64,000 nucleotides of DNA from Pelomonas candidula (GCF_043555985.1 NZ_JBIGIC010000022.1:1-64000); one strand, 5' to 3'; positions 24,604 to 34,076 are shown, counted from the stretch's first letter. Numbers and translations: made by a program. The notes: a model not told the origin generated them from the sequence alone.

Positions 24604-25980
24604 ATGAAGCTCAACCAACTCCCCGAGCTGCAGCGCCGCGAGTTCCTGCGCCGTGCGTCGGCCCTGTCCATCGCCGGCACGGCTGCGCCGTGGGCGTTGT
24701 CGCTGGCCGGCATCGGCGAGGCCGCTGCGGCCACGGCGCCGACCGACTACAAGGCCCTCGTCTGCCTCTTCATGTACGGTGGCAACGACTACGGCAACAC
24801 GCTGGTCCCCTACGACACGAGCAGCTACAACGCCTACGCCACCATCCGCCAGACGCTGGCCACGCCGCGCGACACGCTCGCGGCCACCGCACTGCCCGCC
24901 GGTACCGACGGCCGGCAGATGGCACTGGCACCGCAGCTCGGCAAGCTCAAGAGCCTGTGGGATGCCGGCAGGCTGGCCGTGCAGCTCAACGTAGGCACGC
25001 TGGTGCAGCCCACCACGCTGGCCCAGTACAAGGCGCTGAGCGTGCCACTGCCGCCCAAGCTGTTCTCGCACAACGACCAGCAGTCCGTCTGGCAGGCCAG
25101 CTCGCCCGAGGGCGCCACGTCCGGCTGGGGCGGCCGCATGGGCGATCTCTTCCTGGGCGGCAACGGCACGTCGACCTTCACCTGCATCAACGTGTCGGGC
25201 AATGCCGTCTTCATGGCCGGCAAGCAGGCCGTGCAGTACCAGGTGGCCACCTCCGGCGCGGTGCCCATCAACGGCGTGACGAAGTCGCTGTACGGCTCGG
25301 CGGCCTGCTCCACGGCGCTGCGCTCGCTGATCACGGCCGACCGCACGCACTGGATGGAGGCGGAGCTGAACCGCGTCGTCAAGCGCTCTATCGACGCACA
25401 GTCCACGCTCAGCACGGCATTGGCCGCGGTGCCCGCGCTGACGACGACGTTCGACACCAGCGCCAGCCTGTCCTCGCAGCTGCTGATGGTGGCCAAGCTC
25501 ATCGCCGCGCGCCAGGCGCTGGGCGCGACACGGCAGGTCTACTTCGTGTCGCTGGGTGGCTTCGATCTGCACGACCTGCTCGTCGCTCAGCACCCGGCGC
25601 TGCTCACGCAGGTCAACGATGCACTGGCCAGCTTCTATGCAGCCACCGTGGAGCTGGGTGTGGCCGACAAGGTCACCACCTTCACCGCCAGCGACTTCGG
25701 CCGCACGCTAACCAGCAACGGCGACGGCAGTGACCATGGCTGGGGCAGCCACCACTTCGTGCTGGGCGGCGCCGTGAAGGGCGGGCGTTTCTACGGCACG
25801 CTGCCGTCGGTCAGCGTCAACGGTCCTGACGACGTGGGCCAGGGCCGGCTGCTGCCCACCACGGCGGTGGATCAGCTCGCCGCGACGCTGGCGACGTGGA
25901 TGGGCGTATCGGCCACCGACCTGCCGACCGTCCTGCCGCAGATCACCAACTACACGGCGCGGGATCTGGGCTACTTCTGA
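24604..25980 (+). CDS. DUF1501 family protein with Tat signal
   Basis: A 458-residue sulfatase-fold-like DUF1501 protein. The N-terminus has a twin-arginine signal, R-R-E-F-L-R-R-A-S followed by a hydrophobic stretch ending near residue 42, so it is probably exported folded with a cofactor or metal. Family segments include F-M-Y-G-G-N-D-Y-G-N and the late T-A-S-D-F-G-R-T, G-S-D-H-G-W-G-S-H-H. Function is unknown; it pairs with the DUF1800 gene upstream. Confidence 0.88.
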   Translation: MKLNQLPELQRREFLRRASALSIAGTAAPWALSLAGIGEAAAATAPTDYKALVCLFMYGGNDYGNTLVPYDTSSYNAYATIRQTLATPRDTLAATALPAGTDGRQMALAPQLGKLKSLWDAGRLAVQLNVGTLVQPTTLAQYKALSVPLPPKLFSHNDQQSVWQASSPEGATSGWGGRMGDLFLGGNGTSTFTCINVSGNAVFMAGKQAVQYQVATSGAVPINGVTKSLYGSAACSTALRSLITADRTHWMEAELNRVVKRSIDAQSTLSTALAAVPALTTTFDTSASLSSQLLMVAKLIAARQALGATRQVYFVSLGGFDLHDLLVAQHPALLTQVNDALASFYAATVELGVADKVTTFTASDFGRTLTSNGDGSDHGWGSHHFVLGGAVKGGRFYGTLPSVSVNGPDDVGQGRLLPTTAVDQLAATLATWMGVSATDLPTVLPQITNYTARDLGYF

Positions 25981-26012
25981 CAGGGCCGGGGCGTGCTGCC
26001 TAAGATGGCCGC

Positions 26013-27779
26013 ATGCCCTTCAAGCCTTTCTGGATGGCCGTGCTGATGGCCTCGGCCACCGCGCTGGCCCAGCCGGTCGAGCAGCCCGAAGCTGCCACCA
26101 CGCGTACCGCCAGGACGCCTGGCCTCACCAAGCCGGCCCAACACTTCGCCGTCACGTCCGCCAACCCGCTGGCCGCACGCGTGGGCCTGCAGATGCTGCG
26201 TGCCGGCGGCTCGGCCATCGACGCCACCATCGCCATGCAGGCCGTGCTGGGCCTCGTCGAGCCGCAGTCCAGCGGCATCGCCGGCGGCGCTTTCCTGCTG
26301 CACTGGGATGGCAGGCAGGTGCAGGCCTACGACGGCCGCGAGACCGCTCCCGCCGCGGCCACGCCGCAGATGTTCCTGAAGCCCGACGGCCGGCCGCTGG
26401 CCATGCGCGACGCCGTGCTGAGCGGCCTGTCCACCGGCACGCCCGGCGTGCTGGCCATGCTGGCCGAAGCCCACAAGGCCCACGGCAAGCTGCCGTGGGC
26501 GCGGCTGTTCGAGCCGGCCATCCGCCTGGCCGAACAGGGCTTCGCCATCAGTCCGCGGCTGTTCGAGCTGTTCTCGGCCGAGACGGCGCTGCGCAGCGAC
26601 CCGCAGGCCGGGCCGTATTTCTTCGACGCGGCCGGCAACGCCAAGCCGGTCGGCACCATACTGAAGAACCCGGCCTACGCGGCGGTGCTGCGCGGCATCG
26701 CCCGGCAGGGCACCGCGGCGTTCTACGAGGGGGCGGTCGCCGAAGACATCGTGCGCCGCGTGAAGGGCCATGTGCGGCCCGGGCTGCTGACGACGGCCGA
26801 CCTCGCGGCCTACCGGCCCGTCGTGCGCCCGCCGCTGTGCAACGACTGGCGTGCCTACCGCGTCTGCGGTTTCGGGCCACCGACGTCGGGGCACCTGACG
26901 CTGATGCAGATCCTGGGCCTGCTCGACACCCAGCCCAAGGCGGTTGCCGCCAAGGGCATCACGGCCGACTGGATGCATGCCTACGCCGAGTCCGCCAAGC
27001 TGGCCTTTGCCGACCGCGCGCAGTTCATCGCCGACCCCGGCTTCGTCGGCGCGCCGGGCGGCGACTGGCTCAACCTGCTGGCGCCGGCTTACCTGAAGGA
27101 ACGCGGTGCACTGATCGGCGAACGCGCGATGGCGCCCGCGACGGCCGGTGACCCCGGCGCCGTCAGGCAGGCCTTCGCCCCGCAGGCCGAGCAGCTGGAG
27201 TCCGGCACCAGCCAGGTCAGCGTCGTCGATGGACAGGGCCAGGCCGTGTCCATGACCACCAGCGTCGAGGCCGCTTTCGGTAACCGCGTCATGAGCGACG
27301 GCGGCACGGGCCTGGCCGGCGGTTTCATGCTGAACAACCAGCTGACCGACTTCTCGTTGAACCCGACCGGCGCGGACGGCAAACCGGTCGCCAACCGCGT
27401 GGAGGCCGGCAAGCGCCCGCGTTCAAGCATGGCGCCCACGCTGGTGTTCGACCGCGGCGGCCAGCTCCTCATGGTGGCCGGCTCGCCGGGCGGGCCGGTC
27501 ATCATCCACTACGTCGCCAAGGTGCTGACCGGCGTGCTGGCCTGGGGGCTGCCGGTGCAGCGCGCGGTGGACCTGCCCAACTTCGGCCACTTCAACGGTG
27601 GCCAGCTCATTGTCGAGCGCGGGGCGCTGACGGCGGGGCAACTGGCGGACCTAAGGGCACGCGGCCACATCGTCATCGAGACCGACTTGACCAGCGGGCT
27701 GCAGGTGCTGATGCGCGTAAAGGGCGGCTGGACGGGCGGCACCGATCCGCGCCGGGAAGGCGTGGTGCTGGGCGAGTAG
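26013..27779 (+). CDS. ggt: Gamma-glutamyltransferase
   Basis: A periplasmic Ntn-hydrolase that cleaves glutathione and transfers gamma-glutamyl groups. The 588-residue precursor has a short signal peptide (cleavage near A-L-A-Q). The autocatalytic cleavage site falls before Thr399 in G-T-S-Q-V-S-V-V-D, equivalent to Thr391 of the E. coli enzyme, though the following residues are Ser-Gln rather than Thr-His. The glycine-rich G-S-P-G-G-P and the R-P-R-S-S-M-A-P-T segment are intact, so it should be active. A large inverted repeat follows the gene. Confidence 0.92.
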   Translation: MPFKPFWMAVLMASATALAQPVEQPEAATTRTARTPGLTKPAQHFAVTSANPLAARVGLQMLRAGGSAIDATIAMQAVLGLVEPQSSGIAGGAFLLHWDGRQVQAYDGRETAPAAATPQMFLKPDGRPLAMRDAVLSGLSTGTPGVLAMLAEAHKAHGKLPWARLFEPAIRLAEQGFAISPRLFELFSAETALRSDPQAGPYFFDAAGNAKPVGTILKNPAYAAVLRGIARQGTAAFYEGAVAEDIVRRVKGHVRPGLLTTADLAAYRPVVRPPLCNDWRAYRVCGFGPPTSGHLTLMQILGLLDTQPKAVAAKGITADWMHAYAESAKLAFADRAQFIADPGFVGAPGGDWLNLLAPAYLKERGALIGERAMAPATAGDPGAVRQAFAPQAEQLESGTSQVSVVDGQGQAVSMTTSVEAAFGNRVMSDGGTGLAGGFMLNNQLTDFSLNPTGADGKPVANRVEAGKRPRSSMAPTLVFDRGGQLLMVAGSPGGPVIIHYVAKVLTGVLAWGLPVQRAVDLPNFGHFNGGQLIVERGALTAGQLADLRARGHIVIETDLTSGLQVLMRVKGGWTGGTDPRREGVVLGE

Positions 27780-27802
27780 GGCGGCACGGCAGGAGATTGG
27801 TT

Positions 27803-28397
27803 GGGTTGCTTTGGCGAAGAGCCTTCTGACCCGGTGCCGTGCCGCCGGAATCCGCCCGGCGAGGGCGTGTAACTTTTCTCTGTCGCGCCAGAGAAAAGTC
27901 ACCAAAAGAGAGGCGCCAACGCAATCCACACTCGAGCGGGAAGTCGCGCTCGCAAGCTCGGAGCTAGACCCGCCCACCTGCGAACCGCTTCGCTCTCGCC
28001 CACCACTTGTGCCGGGCACCACAACTCGAACCGGCATCCCGCTTACCGCGCGGCTGCACGCCGGCGCTAGGCAGCCTGAATACCGAACAGCCGCGCCGCC
28101 CTGGGCGGCGCTGCATTGGGCTGCTCTGCTGAGCACGGCGTGCAGCCGCGCGTCGGACGGGCAGGTGGGGCGATGGCTGGTGCTCGTCACAAGTCAGACG
28201 CGAGAGCGCAGCGGTTCGCATGTGGGCGTGCCGCTTTCGACTGTTGCACGGCGCAGCTCATGCACGTGGTGATCGTGTGCGGTTCAGCGCATCTTCTTTG
28301 GTGACTTTCTTCTGGCAAGACAGAAGAAAGTCACCCCGCCGCCGGGCGGGACTCCCGGCAATGCACCGAGCAGATGCTTCCTGCGCAAAAGCAACCC
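27803..28397. repeat. ~595 bp near-gapless imperfect inverted repeat (non-coding)
   Basis: The whole ggt-dsbB spacer folds on itself around position 28101. Matching blocks keep coordinate sums of 56199-56203, so arms of about 290 bases pair with almost no indels: 27803-27812 with 28388-28397; 27852-27861 with 28340-28349; 27898-27906 with 28297-28305; 27979-27988 with 28211-28220; 28048-28063 with 28136-28151; and the centre GCGCCGCC-CTG-GGCGGCGC at 28093-28111. Each arm also carries its own perfect hairpin: 27872-27899 (11 bp, ACTTTTCTCTG arm) and 28301-28334 (14 bp, GTGACTTTCTTCTG arm). Frames crossing it show no family likeness. It may be two head-to-head copies of an intergenic repeat. 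Confidence 0.85.
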
Positions 28398-28406
28398 GAC
28401 TGACGA

Positions 28407-28901
28407 TCAGCGTTTCGTGAGCACGATGAGGCCGAGCGCGCCCAGACCGGCAAACAGCAACCCGCTCCAGACCTCATACGGCAGCCCCAGCAGCTTGTAG
28501 GCCGCCGCCTCCGAGCAGTTGGCCGTGATCATGAAGACCGACGGCCACAGCTCTTCAAGGCCCAGCGCGGTGACGATCTTGTCGGCCAGGCCCAGTGCGC
28601 AGCTGGCGCTTTCGGCCGCCACCTCGTGCTGGAACACCGCCGCCGTCAGCCCGGCGGCGCACATCACCAGCACCAGCACCACGGCCGCCTGACGCAGCGA
28701 GCGCTTGGCCTGCACCAGCCAGCCCAGCAGCGACAGCGCGCCGATGACGAGGAAGATGGCGCGCTGCAGCACGCACCAGGGGCAGGGCTTCACGCCGAAC
28801 TGATGTTGGGCGATCAACGCCACGCCGACGGCGGCGAAGCTCGCCACGGCCATGCCTGCCAGCGCGCGGGCCGGCAACTTGGAAGGCTGAACGAAGAGCA
28901 T
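28407..28901 (-). CDS. dsbB: Disulfide bond formation protein B
   Basis: An inner-membrane quinone reductase that reoxidises DsbA. The 164 residues hold four membrane helices and both cysteine pairs: C-P-W-C at residues 40-43 in the first periplasmic loop and Cys101/Cys129 in the second. The ATG at 28899-28901 overlaps the TGA of the RidA-like gene, so translation is coupled. The large inverted repeat begins 10 bases after its stop. Confidence 0.94.
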   Translation of the reverse strand: MLFVQPSKLPARALAGMAVASFAAVGVALIAQHQFGVKPCPWCVLQRAIFLVIGALSLLGWLVQAKRSLRQAAVVLVLVMCAAGLTAAVFQHEVAAESASCALGLADKIVTALGLEELWPSVFMITANCSEAAAYKLLGLPYEVWSGLLFAGLGALGLIVLTKR

Positions 28902-29368
28902 CAGTCGCGCACTTCCGCGATCAGCTCAATCTCGACGCAGGCCCCCATCGGGATCTGCGCCACGCCGAAGGCGCTGCGGGCGTGCTTGCCGGCATCGCCC
29001 AGCACCGTGGCCAGCAGCTCTGAGGCGCCATTGGTGACGAGGTGCTGCTCGGTGAAGTCGGGCGTGCTGTTGACCAGGCTCATGACCTTGACGACGCGCA
29101 CGACCTTGCCCAGGTCGCCCGTGGCGGCCTGCAGCGTGCCGAGCAGGTCGATGGCCACGGCGCGCGCGGCGGCCTGGCCGGTGGCGGTGTCGGTGTCCTT
29201 GCCGAGCTGGCCGACCCAGGGCTTGCCGTCCTTCTTGGCGATGTGGCCCGACAGGAAGACCAGGTTGCCCGTGCGCACGAAGGGCAGGTAGGCAGCGGCT
29301 GGAGTGGCAACGGGCGGCAGCGTGATGCCGAGTTCGGCCAGCTTGGCCTGGATGGCGGAGGAGCTCAT
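28901..29368 (-). CDS. RidA/YjgF-family protein
   Basis: A 155-residue Rid-superfamily protein that may hydrolyse reactive enamine/imine intermediates. The arginine equivalent to catalytic Arg105 of RidA is present (Arg131 in H-A-R-S-A-F-G). The sequence around it, with V-A-Q-I-P-M-G, differs from archetypal RidA and suggests another Rid subgroup. The start ATG at 29368 is chosen because the family begins here; the longer upstream frame is antisense to comEC. It is coupled to dsbB by ATGA. Confidence 0.87.
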   Translation of the reverse strand: MSSSAIQAKLAELGITLPPVATPAAAYLPFVRTGNLVFLSGHIAKKDGKPWVGQLGKDTDTATGQAAARAVAIDLLGTLQAATGDLGKVVRVVKVMSLVNSTPDFTEQHLVTNGASELLATVLGDAGKHARSAFGVAQIPMGACVEIELIAEVRD

Positions 29369-29449
29369 GCGGGGAAGCGCCGTGGCGCAGGGAAAAAACG
29401 GCGGCCATGCTACACCCCGAGGCCGATTCGGCAGGAGTGAGGAAGGGCA

Positions 29450-31843
29450 TTGGCAAAGCGGCCGTGGGACGCGCGTGAGCTGGTGGCGACCGGGCTGGCC
29501 TGGCTGGCGGGTCTGGCGTTGCTGCATCGCTGCGAGCGGCTGCCGAGCGGGGTCGAGACGGCGGCGCTGGCTGGCGCCTGCGTGCTGCTGTTCGCGCTGC
29601 GGCGGCGGCATTGGCTCGTGCTGGCAGGCTGCGTTGCCGTGCTGGCCTTCACGCAGGCCGCGCTGCGCGCCGAGTGGCGGCTGACGCCCGAACTGCATCC
29701 CGCCTGGGAGGGGCGCGACCTGGTGCTGACGGGTCGGGTCGACTCGCTGCCCATCGCCATCACCGGCCAGGGCGGCGTGCCCGGCTGGCGCTTCGAGTTC
29801 GCCGTCGAGGCGGTCGGGCCGACTGGTGTCGCGCTGCCGCCCGAGGTGCCGCACCGGCTGATGCTGCTCTCCTACGACGGCCCGGACATCACGGCCGGCG
29901 AGCGCTGGCGCTTCACGGCACGGCTCAAGCGCGCGCACGGGCTGGCCAACCCGGGCGGCTTCGATGCGGAGCTATGGCTATTCGAGCAGGGACTGCGCGC
30001 CAGCGGCGTCGTTCGCTCGGGCGAGCGGCTGCAGGCCGCGCCGTGGTGGGAAATCGACGCGGCCCGCCAGCGGCTGCGCGCGGCCATCCGCGAGCGTGTG
30101 GCCGATCCGGCGATGGCCGGCGTGCTGGCCGCGTTGAGCCTGGGCGACCAGAACGCCATCGCCCACGCCGACTGGGCGCTGCTGCGCGACACCGGCGTGG
30201 CGCACGCCTTCAGCATCAGCGGCCTGCACGTGACGATGTTCGCCTGGCTGGCCGCCGCGCTCACCGGGGCGCTGTGGCGGCGCAGCAGCCGGCTGTGCCT
30301 GCGCCTGCCTGCGCCCGCGGCCGCGCGTTGGGCCGGCGTGCTGGCCGCGTTGGGCTATGCGCTGTTCTCGGGCTGGGGTGTGCCGGCGCAGCGCACGGTA
30401 GTCATGCTGGCGGCCGTGGCGGTGCTGCGCAGCCTGGGCCTGCGCTGGCCCTGGCCACTGGTGCTGCTGGCCGCGGCGGTCGTCGTCACGGCGGTGGACC
30501 CGTGGGCGGTCATGCAGCCCGGCTTCTGGCTGTCCTTCGGCGCCGTGGGCCTGCTGATGGCCGCCGGCGGCGAGCACGAGGAAGGCTGGCGGGCTCGGCT
30601 GAAGGCGGCCTTGCGCACCCAGGCCGTCGCCACGGTGGGCCTCGCGCCGCTGAGCCTGATCTGCTTCGCGCAGCTGTCCGTCGTGGGGCTGCTGGCCAAT
30701 CTGGTGGCGATCCCCGTCATCAGCTTCCTCATCACGCCGCTGGCGCTGCTGGGTGGTGTCGTGCCGCCGCTGTGGGCGCTGGCCGCCTGGGTGACGCATG
30801 GCCTGATGGTCTGGCTGAAGCTGCTGACGGCGCTGCCGGGCGCCGTGTGGTGGTTGCCCGCGGCGCCGCCGTGGGCGCAGGGACTGGCGCTGCTGGGAGC
30901 GGCGCTGATGGTCATGCGCCTGCCGTGGCGGCTGCGGTTGGCGGGCCTGGCGATGACGCTGCCGCTGCTGTGGCCCGCCGTGCCGGGGCCGGCGGCGGGC
31001 GAGTTCGAGCTGCTGGCGCCGGACATCGGCCAAGGCAATGCGGTGCTGGTGCGCACGCAGCGCCATGCGCTGCTGTTCGACAGCGGCCCGGCCTACTCGC
31101 CCGGCCAGGACGCTGGCGAGCGCGTGCTGCTGCCGCTGCTGCGCTCGCTGGGCGTGGGCCGGCTGGACATGCTGATGCTCAGCCACCGCGACTTCGACCA
31201 TGTCGGCGGCGCCGCGACGCTGCTGCAGGCCTTGCCCGTGGGCGAGCTGCGCAGCTCGCTGGAGCCCGGCCATGCGCTGTTGCGCGCGGCGCCCGCACAG
31301 ATGCGTTGCGAGGCCGGCCAGGGCTGGACCTGGGACGGCGTGCGCTTCGACGTGCTGCACCCGACCGCGGCGCACTACGACGCGGGGCTCAAGCCCAACG
31401 ACCTGTCCTGCGTGCTGCGCATCACGTCGGCCTCGGGCCGGCGTGTGCTGCTGGCGGGCGACCTGGAGGCGGACCAGGAGCGCCGGCTCGTGCGCCGCGA
31501 GTCGGACCTGAAATCCACGGTGCTGCTGGTGCCCCACCACGGTAGCAAGACCTCGTCCAGCGCCGAATTGCTGGCAGCCGTGCAGCCTGCGGTCGGCCTC
31601 GTGCAGGCCGGCTACCGCAGCCGCTTCGGCCACCCGGCACCGCCGGTGCTGGCGCGTTACCAGGCGGCGGGCATCGCCGTTGTGGCCAGCCCGTCATGCG
31701 GGGCCTGGCGGTGGTTCAGCGATGGCCGGCCGGCAACCTGCGAGCGCGACTTGAGCCGGCGCTACTGGAGCGACCGCGTGGCGCCGCCCATCGCGCCGGA
31801 CGTCGTCACGGGGCCTGACTTGCCGCTGGAGGACGGCTGGTGA
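29450..31843 (+). CDS. comEC: ComEC/Rec2 DNA-uptake channel
   Basis: A 797-residue inner-membrane protein that carries single-stranded DNA into the cytoplasm during natural transformation. The order is N-terminal DUF4131 (about 25-190), the polytopic competence domain (about 215-500) and a C-terminal metallo-beta-lactamase domain with S-H-R-D-F-D-H-V-G-G near residue 580 and P-H-H-G-S-K further on. It starts at TTG (29450) preceded by GGAAGGG. Its 3' end overlaps the convergent mltB by 38 bases. Confidence 0.93.
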   Translation: MAKRPWDARELVATGLAWLAGLALLHRCERLPSGVETAALAGACVLLFALRRRHWLVLAGCVAVLAFTQAALRAEWRLTPELHPAWEGRDLVLTGRVDSLPIAITGQGGVPGWRFEFAVEAVGPTGVALPPEVPHRLMLLSYDGPDITAGERWRFTARLKRAHGLANPGGFDAELWLFEQGLRASGVVRSGERLQAAPWWEIDAARQRLRAAIRERVADPAMAGVLAALSLGDQNAIAHADWALLRDTGVAHAFSISGLHVTMFAWLAAALTGALWRRSSRLCLRLPAPAAARWAGVLAALGYALFSGWGVPAQRTVVMLAAVAVLRSLGLRWPWPLVLLAAAVVVTAVDPWAVMQPGFWLSFGAVGLLMAAGGEHEEGWRARLKAALRTQAVATVGLAPLSLICFAQLSVVGLLANLVAIPVISFLITPLALLGGVVPPLWALAAWVTHGLMVWLKLLTALPGAVWWLPAAPPWAQGLALLGAALMVMRLPWRLRLAGLAMTLPLLWPAVPGPAAGEFELLAPDIGQGNAVLVRTQRHALLFDSGPAYSPGQDAGERVLLPLLRSLGVGRLDMLMLSHRDFDHVGGAATLLQALPVGELRSSLEPGHALLRAAPAQMRCEAGQGWTWDGVRFDVLHPTAAHYDAGLKPNDLSCVLRITSASGRRVLLAGDLEADQERRLVRRESDLKSTVLLVPHHGSKTSSSAELLAAVQPAVGLVQAGYRSRFGHPAPPVLARYQAAGIAVVASPSCGAWRWFSDGRPATCERDLSRRYWSDRVAPPIAPDVVTGPDLPLEDGW

Positions 31844-32897
31844 GCCAGCGCGCCTTCACCGCCTGCCCCAGCTCGATGACGGCCAGTGCGTAATAGGCCG
31901 ACCAGTTGTAGCGCGTGACGACCCAGAAGTTCTGTGTGCCCAGCAGCACCGTCGTCGGCTTCTTCGGGCCGTTCTGCAGTTCGATGACGGCGAGCAGGCC
32001 GTCATCCTCGCGTGCGGCCTCGGACGGCTCGGCGCCGGCCTCCACGAGTTGCGCGGCCGTGAAGGAGGGCTTGATGTCGGGCGCCAGCAGGCGGCGCCGC
32101 GTGATCGGGTCGGCCGGCAGCCGCACGCTGTAGTGCGTGGTCTCGCCCGCATTCCAGCCGTACTCGGACAGGTAATGCGCCACGCTGCCGATGGCGTCCT
32201 CCGGGCTGGCGATGAGGTCGATGCGGCCGTCGCCGTCGAAGTCCACGGCGTGTTGCCGCCAGCTGCCGGGCATGAACTGCGGCCAGCCCAAAGCGCCGGC
32301 GTAACTGCCCCGCACGTCGGCGGCGTCAAGCCCGTTCTCGCGGCACAGCTTCAGGAACTCGGCCAGCTCGCTGCGGAAGAAGGCCTGGCGCTCGGTGGCC
32401 CGTGGGTGTTCGCGCGGGAAGTCGAAGGCCAGCGTGGCCAGCGCGTCCAGCACCTTGAAGCCGCCGGTGATGCGGCCGTAGAAGGTCTCCACGCCGATGA
32501 TGCCGACGATGACCTCGGCCGGCACGCCGTACTGGCTCTCGGCGCGGGCGAGCGCCGCCTCGTGTTCGGCCCAGAAGGCCACGCCGGCGTCCAGCCGCTT
32601 GGGCTCGATGAAGCGGTCCCGGTAGGCCGTCCAGTTCTTGGCCGTGCCTGCAGTGGCGGGCAGGATGAGCTGCTTCACGCGTGGCAGGTCCAGCGCCTGG
32701 CCGAGCTGCTCGCGCAGCGCGGCGGCGTCCCAGTTCTGCGCGGTGGCGAGGTCGTCGGCGAAGGCGACGAGGGCGGGACGCGGCCCCAGTGGTTGGGGCG
32801 GCGGCGGGGCCTTGGCGTGGCGGGGTTTGGCAGCGTGGGCGCAGAGGCTCAGCGCGAGTCCGGCGCAGAGCGGCAGGAGGAAGCGAAGGCGTGTCAC
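31806..32897 (-). CDS. mltB: Membrane-bound-type lytic murein transglycosylase B
   Basis: Cleaves peptidoglycan glycan strands to 1,6-anhydro ends in the periplasm. The 363-residue protein has a signal peptide (R-F-L-L-P-L-C-A-G-L-A-L), the catalytic glutamate in I-I-G-V-E-T-F-Y-G-R and the G-A-L-G-W-P-Q-F-M-P-G-S-W motif, plus a peptide with D-F-D-G-D-G-R-I-D-L. A GTG at 32895-32897 opens the signal peptide; another GTG two codons upstream is possible. The region after the signal is proline-rich. A lipobox is not clear, so membrane attachment is uncertain. Confidence 0.92.
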   Translation of the reverse strand: MTRLRFLLPLCAGLALSLCAHAAKPRHAKAPPPPQPLGPRPALVAFADDLATAQNWDAAALREQLGQALDLPRVKQLILPATAGTAKNWTAYRDRFIEPKRLDAGVAFWAEHEAALARAESQYGVPAEVIVGIIGVETFYGRITGGFKVLDALATLAFDFPREHPRATERQAFFRSELAEFLKLCRENGLDAADVRGSYAGALGWPQFMPGSWRQHAVDFDGDGRIDLIASPEDAIGSVAHYLSEYGWNAGETTHYSVRLPADPITRRRLLAPDIKPSFTAAQLVEAGAEPSEAAREDDGLLAVIELQNGPKKPTTVLLGTQNFWVVTRYNWSAYYALAVIELGQAVKARWLTSRPPAASQAP

Positions 32898-32975
32898 GGG
32901 CACAGCATACGGGGCCGCGGTTGGCCGAAGGGCCCTGCCGGCGAACTGCCAGCGCACGGCCCCAGCGCGACGCGC

Positions 32976-34076
32976 TCAATCGATCTTGAACTGGAACTCT
33001 TGCTCGAAGACATGCTGGCCTTCGCATTCATAGCCGGCCAGCGCCTCCAGGATGCGTGCGCGGAAGTACGGGACCACGTCGTCCTCATGCCGGCCGCTGA
33101 CCTTGAGCGCGTCGATGTCGGCCACTTCGATGACGCCTGCCCGCGTGCTCGCAACGACCATCAGCACCACCTCGCCCGACCACCGGATGTTGCCCTTGAG
33201 CGTCGGCAACGGCCTGCTCACGCAGGGCAGGTCGCGGATCTGCAGCAGCGGCGTCACGCGCAAGGCCCGAGCTTCCGGGCCTGCCGTGATGAACCTCATG
33301 CCCTTGGGCGGGAAGTCCGGGAGGCTGTCGACAGACTGTCTCGCTGTCTTGTTGAACTCGGCTTGCCGCGCGATGGCGTGGGCGACCAGCGTCTGCAACA
33401 GGTCGCCGTCCTGCGCCAGCGCCCCCCGCAGTTCGGCTGAGCTGTTGGGGCAGCGGGCCAGCCAGGCGCGTCGGGCTGCCTCGGGCTGAGGTTCGGCGCC
33501 GGCGGCTTCCAGCGCGCGCACGATGACGCCGAGGGCCGCGCCGCGATTCTTCAGCAGGTAGCCCATGCGCGCCAGGTAGGGCGGCAGCAGCACGTAACGT
33601 TCGCGTGTGAGCGCGCCTGGCTGGCAGGCGACCAGCGTCAGCGTGGGTGCGAAGCTGGCCATCATCCAAGGCGTCTCGCCTGCCTCGTCGGGGGCGTTGA
33701 TCGCCAGCCTCACGCTGGGGGAGACCAGCAGCGCCTCGACGATCTGCGCGTAGCCGCTGCTGACGGCCAGCATGAGCGGCGTTGTCCCATGGATGTCGGG
33801 CTGGGTCAGCGACAGGTGGTCCGGGGTGCTGTTGACCAGCGCGGAGATCTGCTCGGCCGCGGCATGCTCGGCGTCGTCAGGCGTCCTGGTGGCCTTGGGG
33901 TCGGCCAGGATGCGGCGGATCTCGACATCCAGCTTCTCGATGAGCTGTTGCGGTGTGCGCTGAGGCTCGGCCTGCGCAGGTTGCAGTGAGAGCCAGAGTG
34001 CGGCCAGCAGGGCCAGGGCGTGCGAGCGGCGGAGAAAGGTAAGGGTGACGGGCATGAGCAGTCGGGCGGGCGTCAT
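32976..34076 (-). CDS. Exported ankyrin-repeat protein with TonB-C-like tail (paralogue 2)
   Basis: A 366-residue protein: signal peptide (hydrophobic stretch ending P-A-Q-A), ankyrin repeats with H-G-T-T-P-L-M-L-A-V and A-G-E-T-P-W-M-M-A, an Arg/Ala helical middle, and a C-terminal half resembling a TonB C-terminal fold ending C-E-G-Q-H-V-F-E-Q-E-F-Q-F-K. The same order and the end motif occur in the upstream gene, so the two are tandem paralogues. The ATG at 34074-34076 overlaps the stop of that gene (ATGA). Function is unknown. Confidence 0.82.
   Translation of the reverse strand: MTPARLLMPVTLTFLRRSHALALLAALWLSLQPAQAEPQRTPQQLIEKLDVEIRRILADPKATRTPDDAEHAAAEQISALVNSTPDHLSLTQPDIHGTTPLMLAVSSGYAQIVEALLVSPSVRLAINAPDEAGETPWMMASFAPTLTLVACQPGALTRERYVLLPPYLARMGYLLKNRGAALGVIVRALEAAGAEPQPEAARRAWLARCPNSSAELRGALAQDGDLLQTLVAHAIARQAEFNKTARQSVDSLPDFPPKGMRFITAGPEARALRVTPLLQIRDLPCVSRPLPTLKGNIRWSGEVVLMVVASTRAGVIEVADIDALKVSGRHEDDVVPYFRARILEALAGYECEGQHVFEQEFQFKID

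Noticed and set aside
27207..27209. Possible loss of the gamma-glutamyltransferase nucleophile
   Set aside because: Thr399 is present at the expected place even though the next residues are Ser-Gln.
27811..28272. Open frames inside the large inverted repeat (both strands)
   Set aside because: The frames mirror one another across the symmetry axis and have no known motif or ribosome site, as expected from a repeat rather than genes.
28973..28975. Possible loss of the RidA catalytic arginine
   Set aside because: Aligning H-A-R-S-A-F with the RidA motif A-R-S-C shows the arginine is kept (Arg131).
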